From contig CAKTSA010000013.1 in the NCBI GenBank assembly GCA_934597585.1, positions 1-39,009 on the forward strand: a stretch of DNA of 39,009 bases, in the 5' to 3' direction. The position numbers and the translations under genes are program-made. The stretch is from an uncultured Oscillospiraceae bacterium. Its GTDB lineage: Bacteria; Bacillota; Clostridia; Oscillospirales; Oscillospiraceae. The notes under the pieces are model-generated. The model saw only the letters and a program-made list of their open reading frames with translations. It searched no databases and had not been told where the DNA came from. Below, one piece after another: positions 16,412 to 24,006 of the stretch (position 1 is its first letter; each line of letters begins with the position of its first letter).

Positions 16412-17002
16412 TTATTTTTTACCCCGGTAATTGGCCAGAAACATGGGCATCAGCCGGTCGGCGTTGCGGGCCAGGGCGTAGCCGCCGTCCGCCAGACACC
16501 AGTCGTACATCAGCGCCCGCTCGAACATGGCGTAGTCGTTGATGATCTCGTTGGCGGTCATGTCCGTCCGCAGCTCACGGCGGTCCATACCCTGCCGCAC
16601 CACCTGGTGCAGCAGCTTGAAGTACATGCGGTCCCGGTTTAGCAGGTGCTTTTCACCCTTGGTGGTCAGCTGGGTGGAGAACAGCCGGGCCAGCAGCTCC
16701 ACGGATACTGTGTTGTCGATCATGGTGAACAGCTCGTGGTTCATATACAGCAGCTTGTCCACCGCGTGCATGTCCGGGTCCATCTCCTGCCGCAGGGCCT
16801 CGTACTTTTCATCGAAGATCATAGACAGGGAGCCCAGCAGGGCGTCTTTGCCCTCGAAATAGTGGTAGAAGCTGCCCTTGGAGGTCTCGGACTCGAAGAT
16901 GATGTCCTCCACGGTGGTGTTGTCATAGCCCTGCTCGTAGAAGAGCTTCCAGGCCGCGGCAACGATGCGGCCCTTGGTGTTGCGTCCGGATTTACGGGGC
17001 AC
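16412..17002 (-). CDS. TetR/AcrR-family transcriptional regulator
   Basis: A 196-residue TetR-type repressor. The N-terminal helix-turn-helix is clear: RIVAAAWKLFYEQGYDNTTVEDII then SKGSFYHYFEGKDALL. The C-terminal ligand-binding half is not assignable to a ligand. A GTG at 17011 is in frame but forms part of the GGAGG SD; the GTG at 17002 lies 8 bases after that SD and is the better start. The gene begins inside the end of the flippase gene (11-base overlap), so the two are probably cotranscribed. Confidence 0.9.
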   Translation of the reverse strand: MPRKSGRNTKGRIVAAAWKLFYEQGYDNTTVEDIIFESETSKGSFYHYFEGKDALLGSLSMIFDEKYEALRQEMDPDMHAVDKLLYMNHELFTMIDNTVSVELLARLFSTQLTTKGEKHLLNRDRMYFKLLHQVVRQGMDRRELRTDMTANEIINDYAMFERALMYDWCLADGGYALARNADRLMPMFLANYRGKK

Positions 17003-18536
17003 GGCGGCCACCTCCTCTCTTTTTCCATCGGGTCAGCCGCCGCAGCGGCCCGGTGATGAGACTGCGCTCATAGCGGTTCAGGCCGAACAGCCAGACGGAG
17101 AGCCCGTATACCGCCACAAAGGCGCAGCCGGGGGGGATCAGCTCCCAATAGGTGGTGGGGTGGGTGAAGACAGCCAGTCCCACCGCCACCGCCGCCGGCA
17201 GCAGCATGGAGGGCATCAGGTGGAAGATATGCCGCCAGAAGGCGGGGATATCCAGCCCGATGCGTCGGTAATAGTACCAGTTCATCAGAAATACGTTGCC
17301 CACTAGGGTGGCAATAGCGGTGCCGATGGCGGCGCCCAGACCCTGCCACTTCATGCACAGGGGGATGGAGATGAGGATGTTGCCCACCAGCACGCCCAGA
17401 TAGGTCAGGGAGCGGAATTTATGCATGTTCTTGGCCCGCTGGATCTCGATGCCCACGGTCTGGACATTGGTCCACAGGCAGGCGAAAAACAGCAGCAGCG
17501 CCGTCCAGTAGTCCACCCGGAACTGCTCGCCGCCGCCCCACAGCACCACAAAGGGCTGGCCGATGGCCACAAAGCCCAGAAAGATGCAGGCCAGCAAAAT
17601 GAACTGCAGCCGTCCTACGCGGGTGAACAATGTGTCCAGTTTCCGCATGGGGGCGCCCTCCGCCACCAGCCGGTGGACCCGGGGGGTCATCACGTTGGAG
17701 ATGGCGTTGCCGAACAGCAGGAAGTAGTTGTTCAGCTGGGCGGCGATGGTGTACACCGTGACGGCGGCGGAGCCGTGGAGCCACGTCAGCAGCTGCCGGT
17801 CAATGGACCAGTTGACATTGTCCACCACGATGCCGATGAACACATATACCGTAAAGCCGAACATCTCCCGCATCAGCCGGAAGTCGTAGCGCCGGAAGGA
17901 GAAGCGCATCCGCAGCTTCGTCAGGCAGTAGCCGATGTTCAGAAAGCCGCTGAGGATGGTGAAGATCAGGGATACGATAGTCAGCGTCACGCTGCGGTAG
18001 CCGATGATCAGCAGGGGGATCATGATCAGGGGGTTCAGCACCTGCTTGCCCATGGCCACAAGCTTCTGGAAGAGATAGCGCTCGTTGATGGTGACGTGGG
18101 ATTCGAACACGCTGATGGGGAAGGTCAGCGCTGCGTTGACGGTCATGATCCGCAGCAGCTTTTCCGCCAGGGCGATCTCGTCGGGGGTCAGCTTTTTGCC
18201 GAAGATCACATCGCAGTAGGACAGGCCGAAGCCGATGGCCAGCACTGCCGCGCCCAGGAAGAGATATGTGATCAGGAACATGCCGTTCAGCTTGGCGCAG
18301 CCACGCTTGTCCCCGGCGGCCCGGAAGCGGGAGTAGTACCGTACATAGGCACTGCCCAGCCCGAAGCTGAGAAGATTCAGGTAGGAGATGATGGGCAGCA
18401 CCGCCTGGTAAACGCCGAATTCGCTCTCCCCCAGCCGCTGCAGCATGATGGGCGTATAGACAAGCGAGATAATGGTGCTCAGCCCCATGGAGACATAGGA
18501 CAGCACTGCACCCGCTTTGATCTGGTTGATCTTCAT
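16992..18536 (-). CDS. Polysaccharide (lipid-linked glycan) flippase
   Basis: A 514-residue integral membrane protein with 12-14 spans, of the MOP superfamily (Wzx/RfbX or SpoVB-like). The N-terminal stretch (KAGAVLSYVSMGLSTIISLVYTPIML, GESEFGVYQAVLPIISYL) is typical of oligosaccharide flippases, and the C-terminus ends in a basic cytoplasmic tail. It likely moves an undecaprenyl-linked glycan across the membrane, but no glycosyltransferases lie nearby to show which. It is followed by the overlapping TetR gene. Confidence 0.85.
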   Translation of the reverse strand: MKINQIKAGAVLSYVSMGLSTIISLVYTPIMLQRLGESEFGVYQAVLPIISYLNLLSFGLGSAYVRYYSRFRAAGDKRGCAKLNGMFLITYLFLGAAVLAIGFGLSYCDVIFGKKLTPDEIALAEKLLRIMTVNAALTFPISVFESHVTINERYLFQKLVAMGKQVLNPLIMIPLLIIGYRSVTLTIVSLIFTILSGFLNIGYCLTKLRMRFSFRRYDFRLMREMFGFTVYVFIGIVVDNVNWSIDRQLLTWLHGSAAVTVYTIAAQLNNYFLLFGNAISNVMTPRVHRLVAEGAPMRKLDTLFTRVGRLQFILLACIFLGFVAIGQPFVVLWGGGEQFRVDYWTALLLFFACLWTNVQTVGIEIQRAKNMHKFRSLTYLGVLVGNILISIPLCMKWQGLGAAIGTAIATLVGNVFLMNWYYYRRIGLDIPAFWRHIFHLMPSMLLPAAVAVGLAVFTHPTTYWELIPPGCAFVAVYGLSVWLFGLNRYERSLITGPLRRLTRWKKRGGGRRAP

Positions 18537-18568
18537 GTAGATGCTCCTTTTGCACGATTCAACACATT

Positions 18569-18597
18569 ATTATACCCGCTTTTTGCCGGCGTGTAAA
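18569..18597 (-). promoter_or_regulatory. Promoter of the flippase-tetR operon
   Basis: Read leftward, -35 TTTACA (18592-18597) and a perfect -10 TATAAT (18569-18574) are spaced by 17 bases, about 30 bases before the flippase ATG. Confidence 0.75.
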
Positions 18598-18644
18598 GGA
18601 GGAACTTCCCGGGAGAGGGGGCAATAAGGGCGTTTATAGGGGTA

Positions 18645-18681
18645 TTTATGCCCCCATAAAGGGCGTTAATGGGGGCATAAA
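18645..18681. repeat. Inverted repeat between divergent promoters
   Basis: TTTATGCCCCCAT at 18645-18657 and ATGGGGGCATAAA at 18669-18681 form a perfect 13-bp inverted repeat with an 11-base centre. A GGGCGTT direct repeat (18629-18635 and 18661-18667) overlaps it. It lies between the flippase promoter and the GNAT promoter, and may be an operator for either. Confidence 0.7.
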
Positions 18682-18691
18682 GGGGCGGGAT

Positions 18692-18720
18692 TTGACATTT
18701 CGGGGATGCGGGCGTATACT
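18692..18720 (+). promoter_or_regulatory. Promoter of the GNAT-YoaP gene
   Basis: A perfect -35 TTGACA at 18692-18697 and -10 TATACT at 18715-18720, spacer 17, lie about 50 bases before the start codon. Confidence 0.8.
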
Positions 18721-18769
18721 GATTTACAGTAGTTTTTACGACAGAACGGCAGGAGACGGAGGAGAGAAA

Positions 18770-19522
18770 ATGGACGGGGAATTCATCCAGCTGACGCCGG
18801 AAAATCTGGCGGAGGAGCATCTTTGCTGCATCATCCGCAGCAAAACGGCCCATCCTGGCGTGGAGGCCAAGCGGGCTTGGCTGGCACAGCGGCTGCAGGA
18901 GGGCCATGTGTTCCGGAAGCTGGACGGGAAAGGCTGTGCGTTCATCGAGTACGCCCCGCTGGAGACGGCTTGGGTGCCGGTGGTGGGGGAGAACTTCTAC
19001 TATATCTACTGCCTGTGGGTTCAGGGAGAGCCCAAGGGCCATGGCTATGGCCGGCAGCTGATGGAGTACTGCATCGCCGACGCCAGAGCCCGCGGAAGGT
19101 CCGGCGTGTGTATGCTGGGGGCGGCGAAGCAGAAGGCGTGGCTGTCGGACCAGAGCTTTGCCAGAAAATTCGGCTTTGAGACGGTGGACGCCACCGGGGA
19201 CGGCTATGAGCTGCTGGCCCTCAGTTTTGACGGCAGTGCGCCGCAGTTTGCCGACGGCGCCAGGAAGCAGGCCATCCCGGAGAAGGAACTGACCATCTAC
19301 TACGATGACCAGTGCCCTTACAGTTACCAACGGGTGGAGAAGCTGCGGGAATACTGCGAGGGAAAGGGTCTGCCCGCCCGGTTTATCCATGTGGAGACGC
19401 TGGAACAGGCCAAGGCGCTGCCCTGTGTGTTCAATAACTGGGCGGTGTTCTATGGCGGCAGGTTCGTCACGGTCAACCAGATGGACGGCGCGGCGGTGGA
19501 AAAGCTGCTGAAAAAAGGATGA
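18770..19522 (+). CDS. GNAT acetyltransferase with C-terminal YoaP domain
   Basis: A 250-residue two-domain protein. Residues about 1-150 form a GNAT acetyltransferase fold; the acetyl-CoA loop region is LWVQGEPKGHGYGRQLMEYC. The C-terminal third (from about residue 170, KELTIYYDDQCPYSYQRVEKL) resembles the YoaP domain, which has a thioredoxin-like fold, and holds CPYS at residues 182-185, a CxxS site like that of monothiol redoxins. The acetyl acceptor is unknown. An open frame exists upstream, but the ATG at 18770 follows a GGAGGAGAG SD. It stands alone behind its own promoter. Confidence 0.82.
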   Translation: MDGEFIQLTPENLAEEHLCCIIRSKTAHPGVEAKRAWLAQRLQEGHVFRKLDGKGCAFIEYAPLETAWVPVVGENFYYIYCLWVQGEPKGHGYGRQLMEYCIADARARGRSGVCMLGAAKQKAWLSDQSFARKFGFETVDATGDGYELLALSFDGSAPQFADGARKQAIPEKELTIYYDDQCPYSYQRVEKLREYCEGKGLPARFIHVETLEQAKALPCVFNNWAVFYGGRFVTVNQMDGAAVEKLLKKG

Positions 19523-19555
19523 AGAAAAGAGAGACGCCGCGGCTTCTCCCTATTT

Positions 19556-20128
19556 TTATCCTTCGATGGTAAGGTCACAGCGCGCTTGTATCTTATAAGC
19601 CTGGAAATACATCTCCTCGAAGGGGATCCAGCGCTGGGCGAAGGCAGCAGCCTTTTCCGGGCCGCTGCGCCGCAGGATGCGGCGGGATTGTTTGTCGGGA
19701 TCGACGGTCAGAAAGACCCGCAGGTCGTAATAGGGCCACAGGGCGGGGTGGCAGGAATAGGAGCCCTCTACGATGGTGAGGGGCGTGGGCGTCACCGTTA
19801 CGGGCTGGCCCAGGCATTGCCGGGCACAGAGATAGGGACGGTAGGTGACCGGGGAGAGGCCCTGGTGCAGGGGCAGCAGGATCTCCGCCAGAAATCGCTC
19901 ATGGTCCACGTTTTCACCGGGCTGGGACAGACGCGACTCCGTCCGCTGCTCCGGGCGGGGGAAGAAATCGTCCATGTGGAACACGGTGCAGCCCAGATCG
20001 GCCTGGAGCCGGGCGGCCAGGGTGGTCTTGCCGGAGCCGCAGCGCCCGTCGATGGCCACGATACGGCGGGCCTGGCCGGAGAGCTGCTGCAGGGCGGCCA
20101 GAAGCTGGGTATAGGACTGATCCGTCAT
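19556..20128 (-). CDS. Uridine kinase-like P-loop protein
   Basis: A 190-residue nucleoside/phosphoribulokinase-like P-loop protein. The Walker A loop GRCGSGKT is at residues 28-35, VFHMDDFFPR supplies the Walker B-like acidic pair, and TIVEGSYSCHP matches the uridine kinase pattern VEGxY. The final part (RRILRRSGPEKAAAFAQRWIPFEEMYF) corresponds to the lid and basic residues. Uridine/cytidine phosphorylation is plausible, but such small paralogues also act on other substrates. It is convergent with the GNAT gene and has its own promoter. Confidence 0.75.
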   Translation of the reverse strand: MTDQSYTQLLAALQQLSGQARRIVAIDGRCGSGKTTLAARLQADLGCTVFHMDDFFPRPEQRTESRLSQPGENVDHERFLAEILLPLHQGLSPVTYRPYLCARQCLGQPVTVTPTPLTIVEGSYSCHPALWPYYDLRVFLTVDPDKQSRRILRRSGPEKAAAFAQRWIPFEEMYFQAYKIQARCDLTIEG

Positions 20129-20163
20129 AATGCGTCCTCGCTTTCGCGGTGGAATTTTGTCCT

Positions 20164-20192
20164 ATCTTACCACAGATGCCGTCATGATGCAA
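20164..20192 (-). promoter_or_regulatory. Probable promoter of the uridine kinase-like gene
   Basis: Read leftward, TTGCAT (20187-20192) and TAAGAT (20164-20169) are 17 bases apart. Each hexamer matches consensus at four positions, so this is a modest call. Confidence 0.45.
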
Positions 20193-20230
20193 TCCTGTGC
20201 GGGGAACGCCGTCCTTTTGATGAAAAAATG

Positions 20231-20259
20231 GTGACAAACCGAATGGACAGTGGTATGAT
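20231..20259 (+). promoter_or_regulatory. Promoter of the CAP-domain gene
   Basis: GTGACA at 20231-20236 and TATGAT at 20254-20259 are spaced by 17 bases, each one base from consensus, some 55 bases before the start codon. Confidence 0.65.
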
Positions 20260-20316
20260 AGAGTCCGTTAACGGCCCCGGGAAGGGGCGCGGAGGGGGGA
20301 GAGTGGCAAGGAGCCT

Positions 20317-21027
20317 ATGAGACGAACGAAGATCATATGTCTGACGGCACTGGTGCTTACCGTGGTGCTGGCAGGAGCGGCGTGGACGCGTGCGGTGACG
20401 TGGGAGCACCGCAGTGGGGGCGCCGCAGCGGAAGTGATGAAAAAGGCCACCGCGGAAATGACGGCGGAGGGGGCGATGACGGCGCTGCTGCAGCCTGTAG
20501 CAGAGCCGCTGCTGCCGCTGGCATCGCCTTTTCCGGAGGAAGAGCAGGCAGAGGCGCTGAAGGAGCACGTGGAGGATCCGCTGGCGGAGCTTGTGCTGCT
20601 GGCGGAACAGGAGGAGACGGCAGCGGCACCGGAGAGCGGGACAGCTGCGGTGGAGATCCCCGTCTCGACCGGTGATCCGGTGGGTCGGGTGCTGGAGCTG
20701 GTGAACTACTACCGTGCGCAGAGCGGGCTGTCTGCGCTGACGCTGGACAGCAGTCTGTGCAGCGCGGCGTCGACCCGGGCCTCGGAGATCACGCGGAATT
20801 TCAGCCACACGCGGCCGGACGGCAGCCAGTGGTACACCGTCAGCTCGCTGGCCCACGGCGAAAATCTGGTGATGGGGACCGATATGAACGCGGACGGCGC
20901 CATGACCAAGTGGATGAACTCCTCGGGCCACCGGGCCAATATCCTGGACGGCGCCTACGGCACCATGGGCGTGGGATACTACTACTCCGGCCGGGAGGTC
21001 TATTGGGTGCAGCTGTTTGGATATTGA
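20317..21027 (+). CDS. Secreted CAP (SCP/PR1) domain protein
   Basis: A 236-residue exported protein. It has an N-terminal hydrophobic segment after MRRTK (signal peptide or anchor, about residues 6-24), a low-complexity Glu/Ala-rich linker (about 40-115) and a C-terminal CAP domain from RVLELVNYYRAQSGL. The CAP domain shows LDSSLCSAASTRASEI, FSHTRPDGSQW, GENLVMG and WMNSSGHRANILD, the four conserved CAP segments. This matches the YkwD/SafA-type bacterial CAP proteins, whose role at the cell surface or spore is not settled. SD AAGGAG is at 20308-20313. Confidence 0.88.
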   Translation: MRRTKIICLTALVLTVVLAGAAWTRAVTWEHRSGGAAAEVMKKATAEMTAEGAMTALLQPVAEPLLPLASPFPEEEQAEALKEHVEDPLAELVLLAEQEETAAAPESGTAAVEIPVSTGDPVGRVLELVNYYRAQSGLSALTLDSSLCSAASTRASEITRNFSHTRPDGSQWYTVSSLAHGENLVMGTDMNADGAMTKWMNSSGHRANILDGAYGTMGVGYYYSGREVYWVQLFGY

Positions 21028-21031
21028 ATCA

Positions 21032-21072
21032 AAAAAACATGCCGATTCCGGAGAGGATCGGCATGTTTTTTT
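21032..21072. terminator. Bidirectional intrinsic terminator
   Basis: AAAAAACATGCCGAT and ATCGGCATGTTTTTT pair around a short loop, with A and T runs on the two sides. It lies between the CAP gene stop (21027) and the hcp stop (21078), so it can serve both convergent genes. Confidence 0.9.
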
Positions 21073-21077
21073 GCGGC

Positions 21078-22655
21078 TCAGCCCCGGTGCAGGATGGCGT
21101 CCAGGTCCTGCTGCGGCGCGGTGATGGGCTGGAGGCCATAGGTGTCCACCAGGGTCTTGATGACCGTCTCCGACAGAAAGGCCGGCAGGGTGGGGCCCAG
21201 GTAGATGTTCCTGACGCCCAGGGACAGCAGACTCAGCAGAATGCAGACGGCCTTCTGCTCGTACCAGGACAGCACCAACGTCAGTGGCAGGTCGTTGACG
21301 GTGCAGCCGAAGGCGTCGGCCAGGGCCAGGGCAATCTGTACAGCGCTGTAGGCGTCGTTGCACTGTCCCACGTCCAGGATGCGGGGGATGCCGCCAATCT
21401 CGCCCAGGTCCAGGTCGTTGAAGCGGAACTTGCCGCAGGCCAGGGTCAGCACCAGGGAGTCCATGGGGGTGCGCTTGACGAACTCGGTGTAGTAGTTGCG
21501 GCCGGGGTGGGCGCCGTCGCAGCCGCCCACCAGGAAGATATGCTTCACCGCGCCGCTTTTGATGGCGTCGATAATCTGGGGCGCCTGGCTCAGGACGGCG
21601 GCGTGGGCAAAGCCGGTGGTGGTCATGTGGCCGCCGTTGATACCGCTCATGCTGCGGTCGGTGTCATAGCCGCCCAGGGAGAGTGCCTGGGCGATGATGG
21701 GGGAGAAGTCCTTGCGGCCCTGAGCGTCGGCGGAGATGTGCTGTAGGCCCTCGTAGCCCACCACCGACGTGGTGTAAACCCGGTCGGCGTAGCTGGGGCG
21801 GGGCGGCATCAGGCAGTTGGTGGTGAACAGCACGGGGGCGGGGATATCGGCGAATTCACGCTGCTGGCTCTGCCATGCTGTGCCGAAGTTGCCCGCTAGG
21901 TGGGGGTACTTTTTCAGGCCCGGATAGCCGTGGGCCGGCAGCATTTCGCAGTGGGTGTAGATGTTGATGCCCTTTCCGGCGGTCTGCTCCAGCAGCTGGT
22001 GCAGGTCCTCCAGGTCATGGCCGGACACCACGATAAAGGGGCCACGCTTTACATCCAGGTTCACCCGTGTGGGCACGGGATCGCCGAAGGTCTCGGTGTT
22101 GGCGCGGTCCAGCAGGGCCATGCACTGGAAGTTCACCTGGCCGAACTCCATGATGAGGGCCAGCCACTCCTCCACACTGTGGTCCTGGGCCAGGGCGGCG
22201 AGACCCTTGTAGAACCAGGCGTCCACGTTTTTGTCCCGATAGCCCAGAGTCAGGGCGTGGTGGGCGTAGGCGGCCATGCCCTTCAGGCCGAACAGTAGCG
22301 TGGCGCGGAGGGAGACGGTATCTGTCTCGCCCCGCCACAGCCATGCGGTGTCGCCGCTGCTGCTGCTGCCGCCATGGCGGCGCAGGGCCTCGTCTACCCG
22401 GTCGGTAAAGGCGCGGATGGCGTCGTTGTGGAAGTTGACGTTGGTGAGGGTGGTGAACAGGCCGTCCGCCAGCAGCCGCGTGACCTCCGGCGGATATTCC
22501 TGCCGGGCCTGGCAGGTCTCTGCCAGGCGGATCAGGCGGCACACCAGGGCGTCCTGCAGGTTGGCGGTATCCGGCTGCTTGCCGCATACGCCGGTTCTGA
22601 CGCAGCCGCTGCCGCCGGCGGTCTGCTGGCACTGGAAACAAAACATTTCTGACAT
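21078..22655 (-). CDS. hcp: Hydroxylamine reductase (hybrid cluster protein)
   Basis: Hybrid cluster protein, 525 residues. It reduces hydroxylamine in vitro and is credited with nitric oxide reduction and protein S-nitrosylation in vivo. Cys6, Cys9, Cys18 and Cys24 in the N-terminal CFQCQQTAGGSGC...C pattern are the spacing of the [4Fe-4S] form typical of anaerobes. Ligands of the hybrid cluster are present in TTNCLMPP, GGCDGAHPGRNYY, LACGKFRFND and DVGQCNDAYSA. No hcr-type reductase gene is adjacent. A strong AGGAGG SD precedes the ATG. It is divergent from ogt. Confidence 0.95.
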   Translation of the reverse strand: MSEMFCFQCQQTAGGSGCVRTGVCGKQPDTANLQDALVCRLIRLAETCQARQEYPPEVTRLLADGLFTTLTNVNFHNDAIRAFTDRVDEALRRHGGSSSSGDTAWLWRGETDTVSLRATLLFGLKGMAAYAHHALTLGYRDKNVDAWFYKGLAALAQDHSVEEWLALIMEFGQVNFQCMALLDRANTETFGDPVPTRVNLDVKRGPFIVVSGHDLEDLHQLLEQTAGKGINIYTHCEMLPAHGYPGLKKYPHLAGNFGTAWQSQQREFADIPAPVLFTTNCLMPPRPSYADRVYTTSVVGYEGLQHISADAQGRKDFSPIIAQALSLGGYDTDRSMSGINGGHMTTTGFAHAAVLSQAPQIIDAIKSGAVKHIFLVGGCDGAHPGRNYYTEFVKRTPMDSLVLTLACGKFRFNDLDLGEIGGIPRILDVGQCNDAYSAVQIALALADAFGCTVNDLPLTLVLSWYEQKAVCILLSLLSLGVRNIYLGPTLPAFLSETVIKTLVDTYGLQPITAPQQDLDAILHRG

Positions 22656-22725
22656 GATACATACCTCCTGTGGTCGTTGCAGGTAGTATGTGCGGCCCGA
22701 CTGGAGTTCATACGGGAAAAAATGG

Positions 22726-22754
22726 TTGCAACGAGGGGGAAACTATGCTACAAT
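22726..22754 (+). promoter_or_regulatory. Promoter of ogt
   Basis: TTGCAA at 22726-22731 and TACAAT at 22749-22754, 17 bases apart. The -35 is inside an 8-base palindrome GTTGCAAC (22725-22732); a GTTGCA copy recurs at 22676-22681 near the hcp start. I could not place an hcp promoter with confidence in this divergent region. Confidence 0.65.
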
Positions 22755-22782
22755 ACCCAAAAAGAGAACGGGAGTTTGATGG

Positions 22783-23313
22783 ATGATCTATACAGAGAAA
22801 TATTCCTCTCCGCTGGGCACGATCACGTTGGCCGGAGACGGCGAGGCGCTGACGGGCCTGTGGTTCGAGGGGCAGAAGTATTTCGGCAGCACGCTGCCCT
22901 GGGAGGCTGTGCGGGGCAACTGCCCGGTATTCCTCCAGGCCAGGCGCTGGCTGAACATGTATTTTAACGGGGAGCGGCCGAATTTCACGCCGCCGCTGCG
23001 GTACGCGGCCACGCCCTTCCGCGAGGCGGTGTGGGAGATATTGCTGAGCGTCCCCTACGGAAAGACCGTGACCTATAGCCAGATCGCCAGGACGCTGGAG
23101 GAGCGTACGGGGGAACACCGGGCGGCACAGGCGGTGGGCGGCGCGGTGGGGCGCAATCCCATCTCGCTGATCATTCCCTGCCACCGCGTGGTGGGAGCGG
23201 GCGGCAACATGACCGGCTATGCCGGCGGCATAAAGCGGAAGCTCAGGCTGCTGGAGCTGGAAAGGGCCGACACCCGGGGGCTGTATATCCCCACAGATGG
23301 ACCGGCGCTGTAA
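22783..23313 (+). CDS. ogt: Methylated-DNA-[protein]-cysteine S-methyltransferase
   Basis: O6-alkylguanine-DNA alkyltransferase, 176 residues, a suicide enzyme that moves the alkyl group from DNA to its own cysteine. The active site PCHRVV has Cys133, followed by GYAGGIKRKLRLLELE, and the helix-turn-helix part EAVWEILLSVPYGKTVTYSQIA is intact. The N-terminal domain is present, so this is the full Ogt form and not an ATL protein. The C-terminus runs a little past the usual end. It is divergent from hcp. Confidence 0.93.
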   Translation: MIYTEKYSSPLGTITLAGDGEALTGLWFEGQKYFGSTLPWEAVRGNCPVFLQARRWLNMYFNGERPNFTPPLRYAATPFREAVWEILLSVPYGKTVTYSQIARTLEERTGEHRAAQAVGGAVGRNPISLIIPCHRVVGAGGNMTGYAGGIKRKLRLLELERADTRGLYIPTDGPAL

Positions 23314-23378
23314 AACAGAAAAAGAACACCCTGCTGACCACCAGTGGATGATTTGGCGGCGTTATTGTGTTTTCCCTC

Positions 23379-23407
23379 TTGACAGGAGGGAAAATACTCT
23401 TTATAAT
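23379..23407 (+). promoter_or_regulatory. Consensus promoter of tRNA-Pro
   Basis: A perfect TTGACA at 23379-23384 and a perfect TATAAT at 23402-23407, 17 bases apart, as expected for a strong stable-RNA promoter. The predicted start is about 7 bases before the tRNA. Confidence 0.92.
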
Positions 23408-23420
23408 GGAACGGCTACGG

Positions 23421-23496
23421 CGGGGTGTAGCGCAGTTGGTAGCGCGCTTGGTTCGGGACCAAGAGGCCGGGGGTTCAAGTCCCCCCACTCCGACCA
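23421..23496 (+). tRNA. tRNA-Pro (anticodon CGG)
   Basis: A 76-base cloverleaf with CCA encoded. The acceptor arms CGGGGTG and CACTCCG pair (one G-T), the T arm holds GGTTCAAGT, and the anticodon stem CTTGG/CCAAG closes the loop TTCGGGA, giving anticodon CGG, which reads CCG proline codons. It stands as a single-tRNA unit with its own promoter and terminator. Confidence 0.96.
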
Positions 23497-23501
23497 GGCA
23501 G

Positions 23502-23551
23502 AGTGTCCTTATAGGATCTGAGTATCCTGTAATGGACACTTTGTTTTTTTT
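23502..23551 (+). terminator. Intrinsic terminator after tRNA-Pro
   Basis: AGTGTCC (23502-23508) pairs with GGACACT (23534-23540), continued inward by a 9-bp stem (one G-T pair) ending at AGGAT/ATCCT. A run of mostly T follows (23541-23551). Confidence 0.9.
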
Positions 23552-23664
23552 GTGCGGGGAGCTGTTTATGCTGCGGGCGGCGGTGGGCTTTTCGTCAAAA
23601 TCACCAAAGTACGGCAGGAAGATTCATTCAAAGCACTGAAATACGAAAAAGAGGCAAAAAGTGG

Positions 23665-23692
23665 TTGCATTTTCTACACAACGTGCTACAAT
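23665..23692 (+). promoter_or_regulatory. Promoter of the SipW-type surface protein gene
   Basis: TTGCAT at 23665-23670 and TACAAT at 23687-23692 with a 16-base spacer. This puts the transcription start near 23699, some 345 bases before the start codon. The 110 bases between the tRNA terminator and this promoter show nothing else. Confidence 0.65.
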
Positions 23693-23698
23693 AGAATC

Positions 23699-24006
23699 AT
23701 CCTTTCAGTGGTTTTGAAGGGGCCCTGGAAGGATACAGTGTGCGAAAGCGGCCATGGCCGCTTTATGGCTTTTATAAAAGCCATATGTGTCATTCAGGGG
23801 CGGTCCGTATACTGCGGCATACCCCGTTATCCTGCCATATGGGCATGACGATCGCGGGGGCCGGAAGGCCGCCGGGTCTTAATGCGTCTGACCTCCCCAT
23901 AATGGGCAGACAGAGTTTTTGTTGCTTGCTCTGTCTGCCCTCATCAGACGGAGGACAGGCTGATATCGCGGGCGCTGGCCGTACTGCCGGAGGACAGCGC
24001 TTTTTT
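23699..24006 (+). promoter_or_regulatory. Structured 5' leader with terminator-like end
   Basis: About 310 untranslated bases rich in hairpins: two tandem perfect 20-base palindromes (23745-23784), a GGCC hairpin with a GGAA loop (23859-23870), a 12-bp stem (23904-23915/23929-23940) inside an outer 7-bp stem (23885-23891/23944-23950), and a final hairpin (GCGCTGGCC at 23972-23980 with GGACAGCGC at 23992-24000, one mismatch) followed by six T's at 24001-24006. This is the layout of a transcription attenuator or riboswitch. I do not recognise a known riboswitch class. Confidence 0.55.

Noticed and set aside
18601..18700. A CRISPR-like or tandem repeat array in the GGGCGTT/GGGGCAT stretch.
   Set aside because: Only two copies with no regular spacers; better explained as an inverted repeat.
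19523..19555. A terminator between the GNAT gene and the uridine kinase-like gene.
   Set aside because: GAGA-GCCGCGGC-CTC pairing is broken by mismatches and the palindrome has almost no loop; the T run is short. Not firm enough to list.
20182..21363. A 393-codon leftward frame across the CAP gene and the hcp end.
   Set aside because: It spans a good terminator (21032-21072) and covers the CAP domain antisense; its composition is Arg/His/Pro-rich.
23367..23848. Frames of 74-98 codons across tRNA-Pro and the surface protein leader.
   Set aside because: They cross the tRNA and its terminator or the structured leader, and lack an SD.
23699..24006. c-di-GMP-I riboswitch in the leader.
   Set aside because: A CCGGGTCTTAATG stretch is faintly reminiscent, but the conserved GGCAAACC and GACGCAAAGCC parts are missing.
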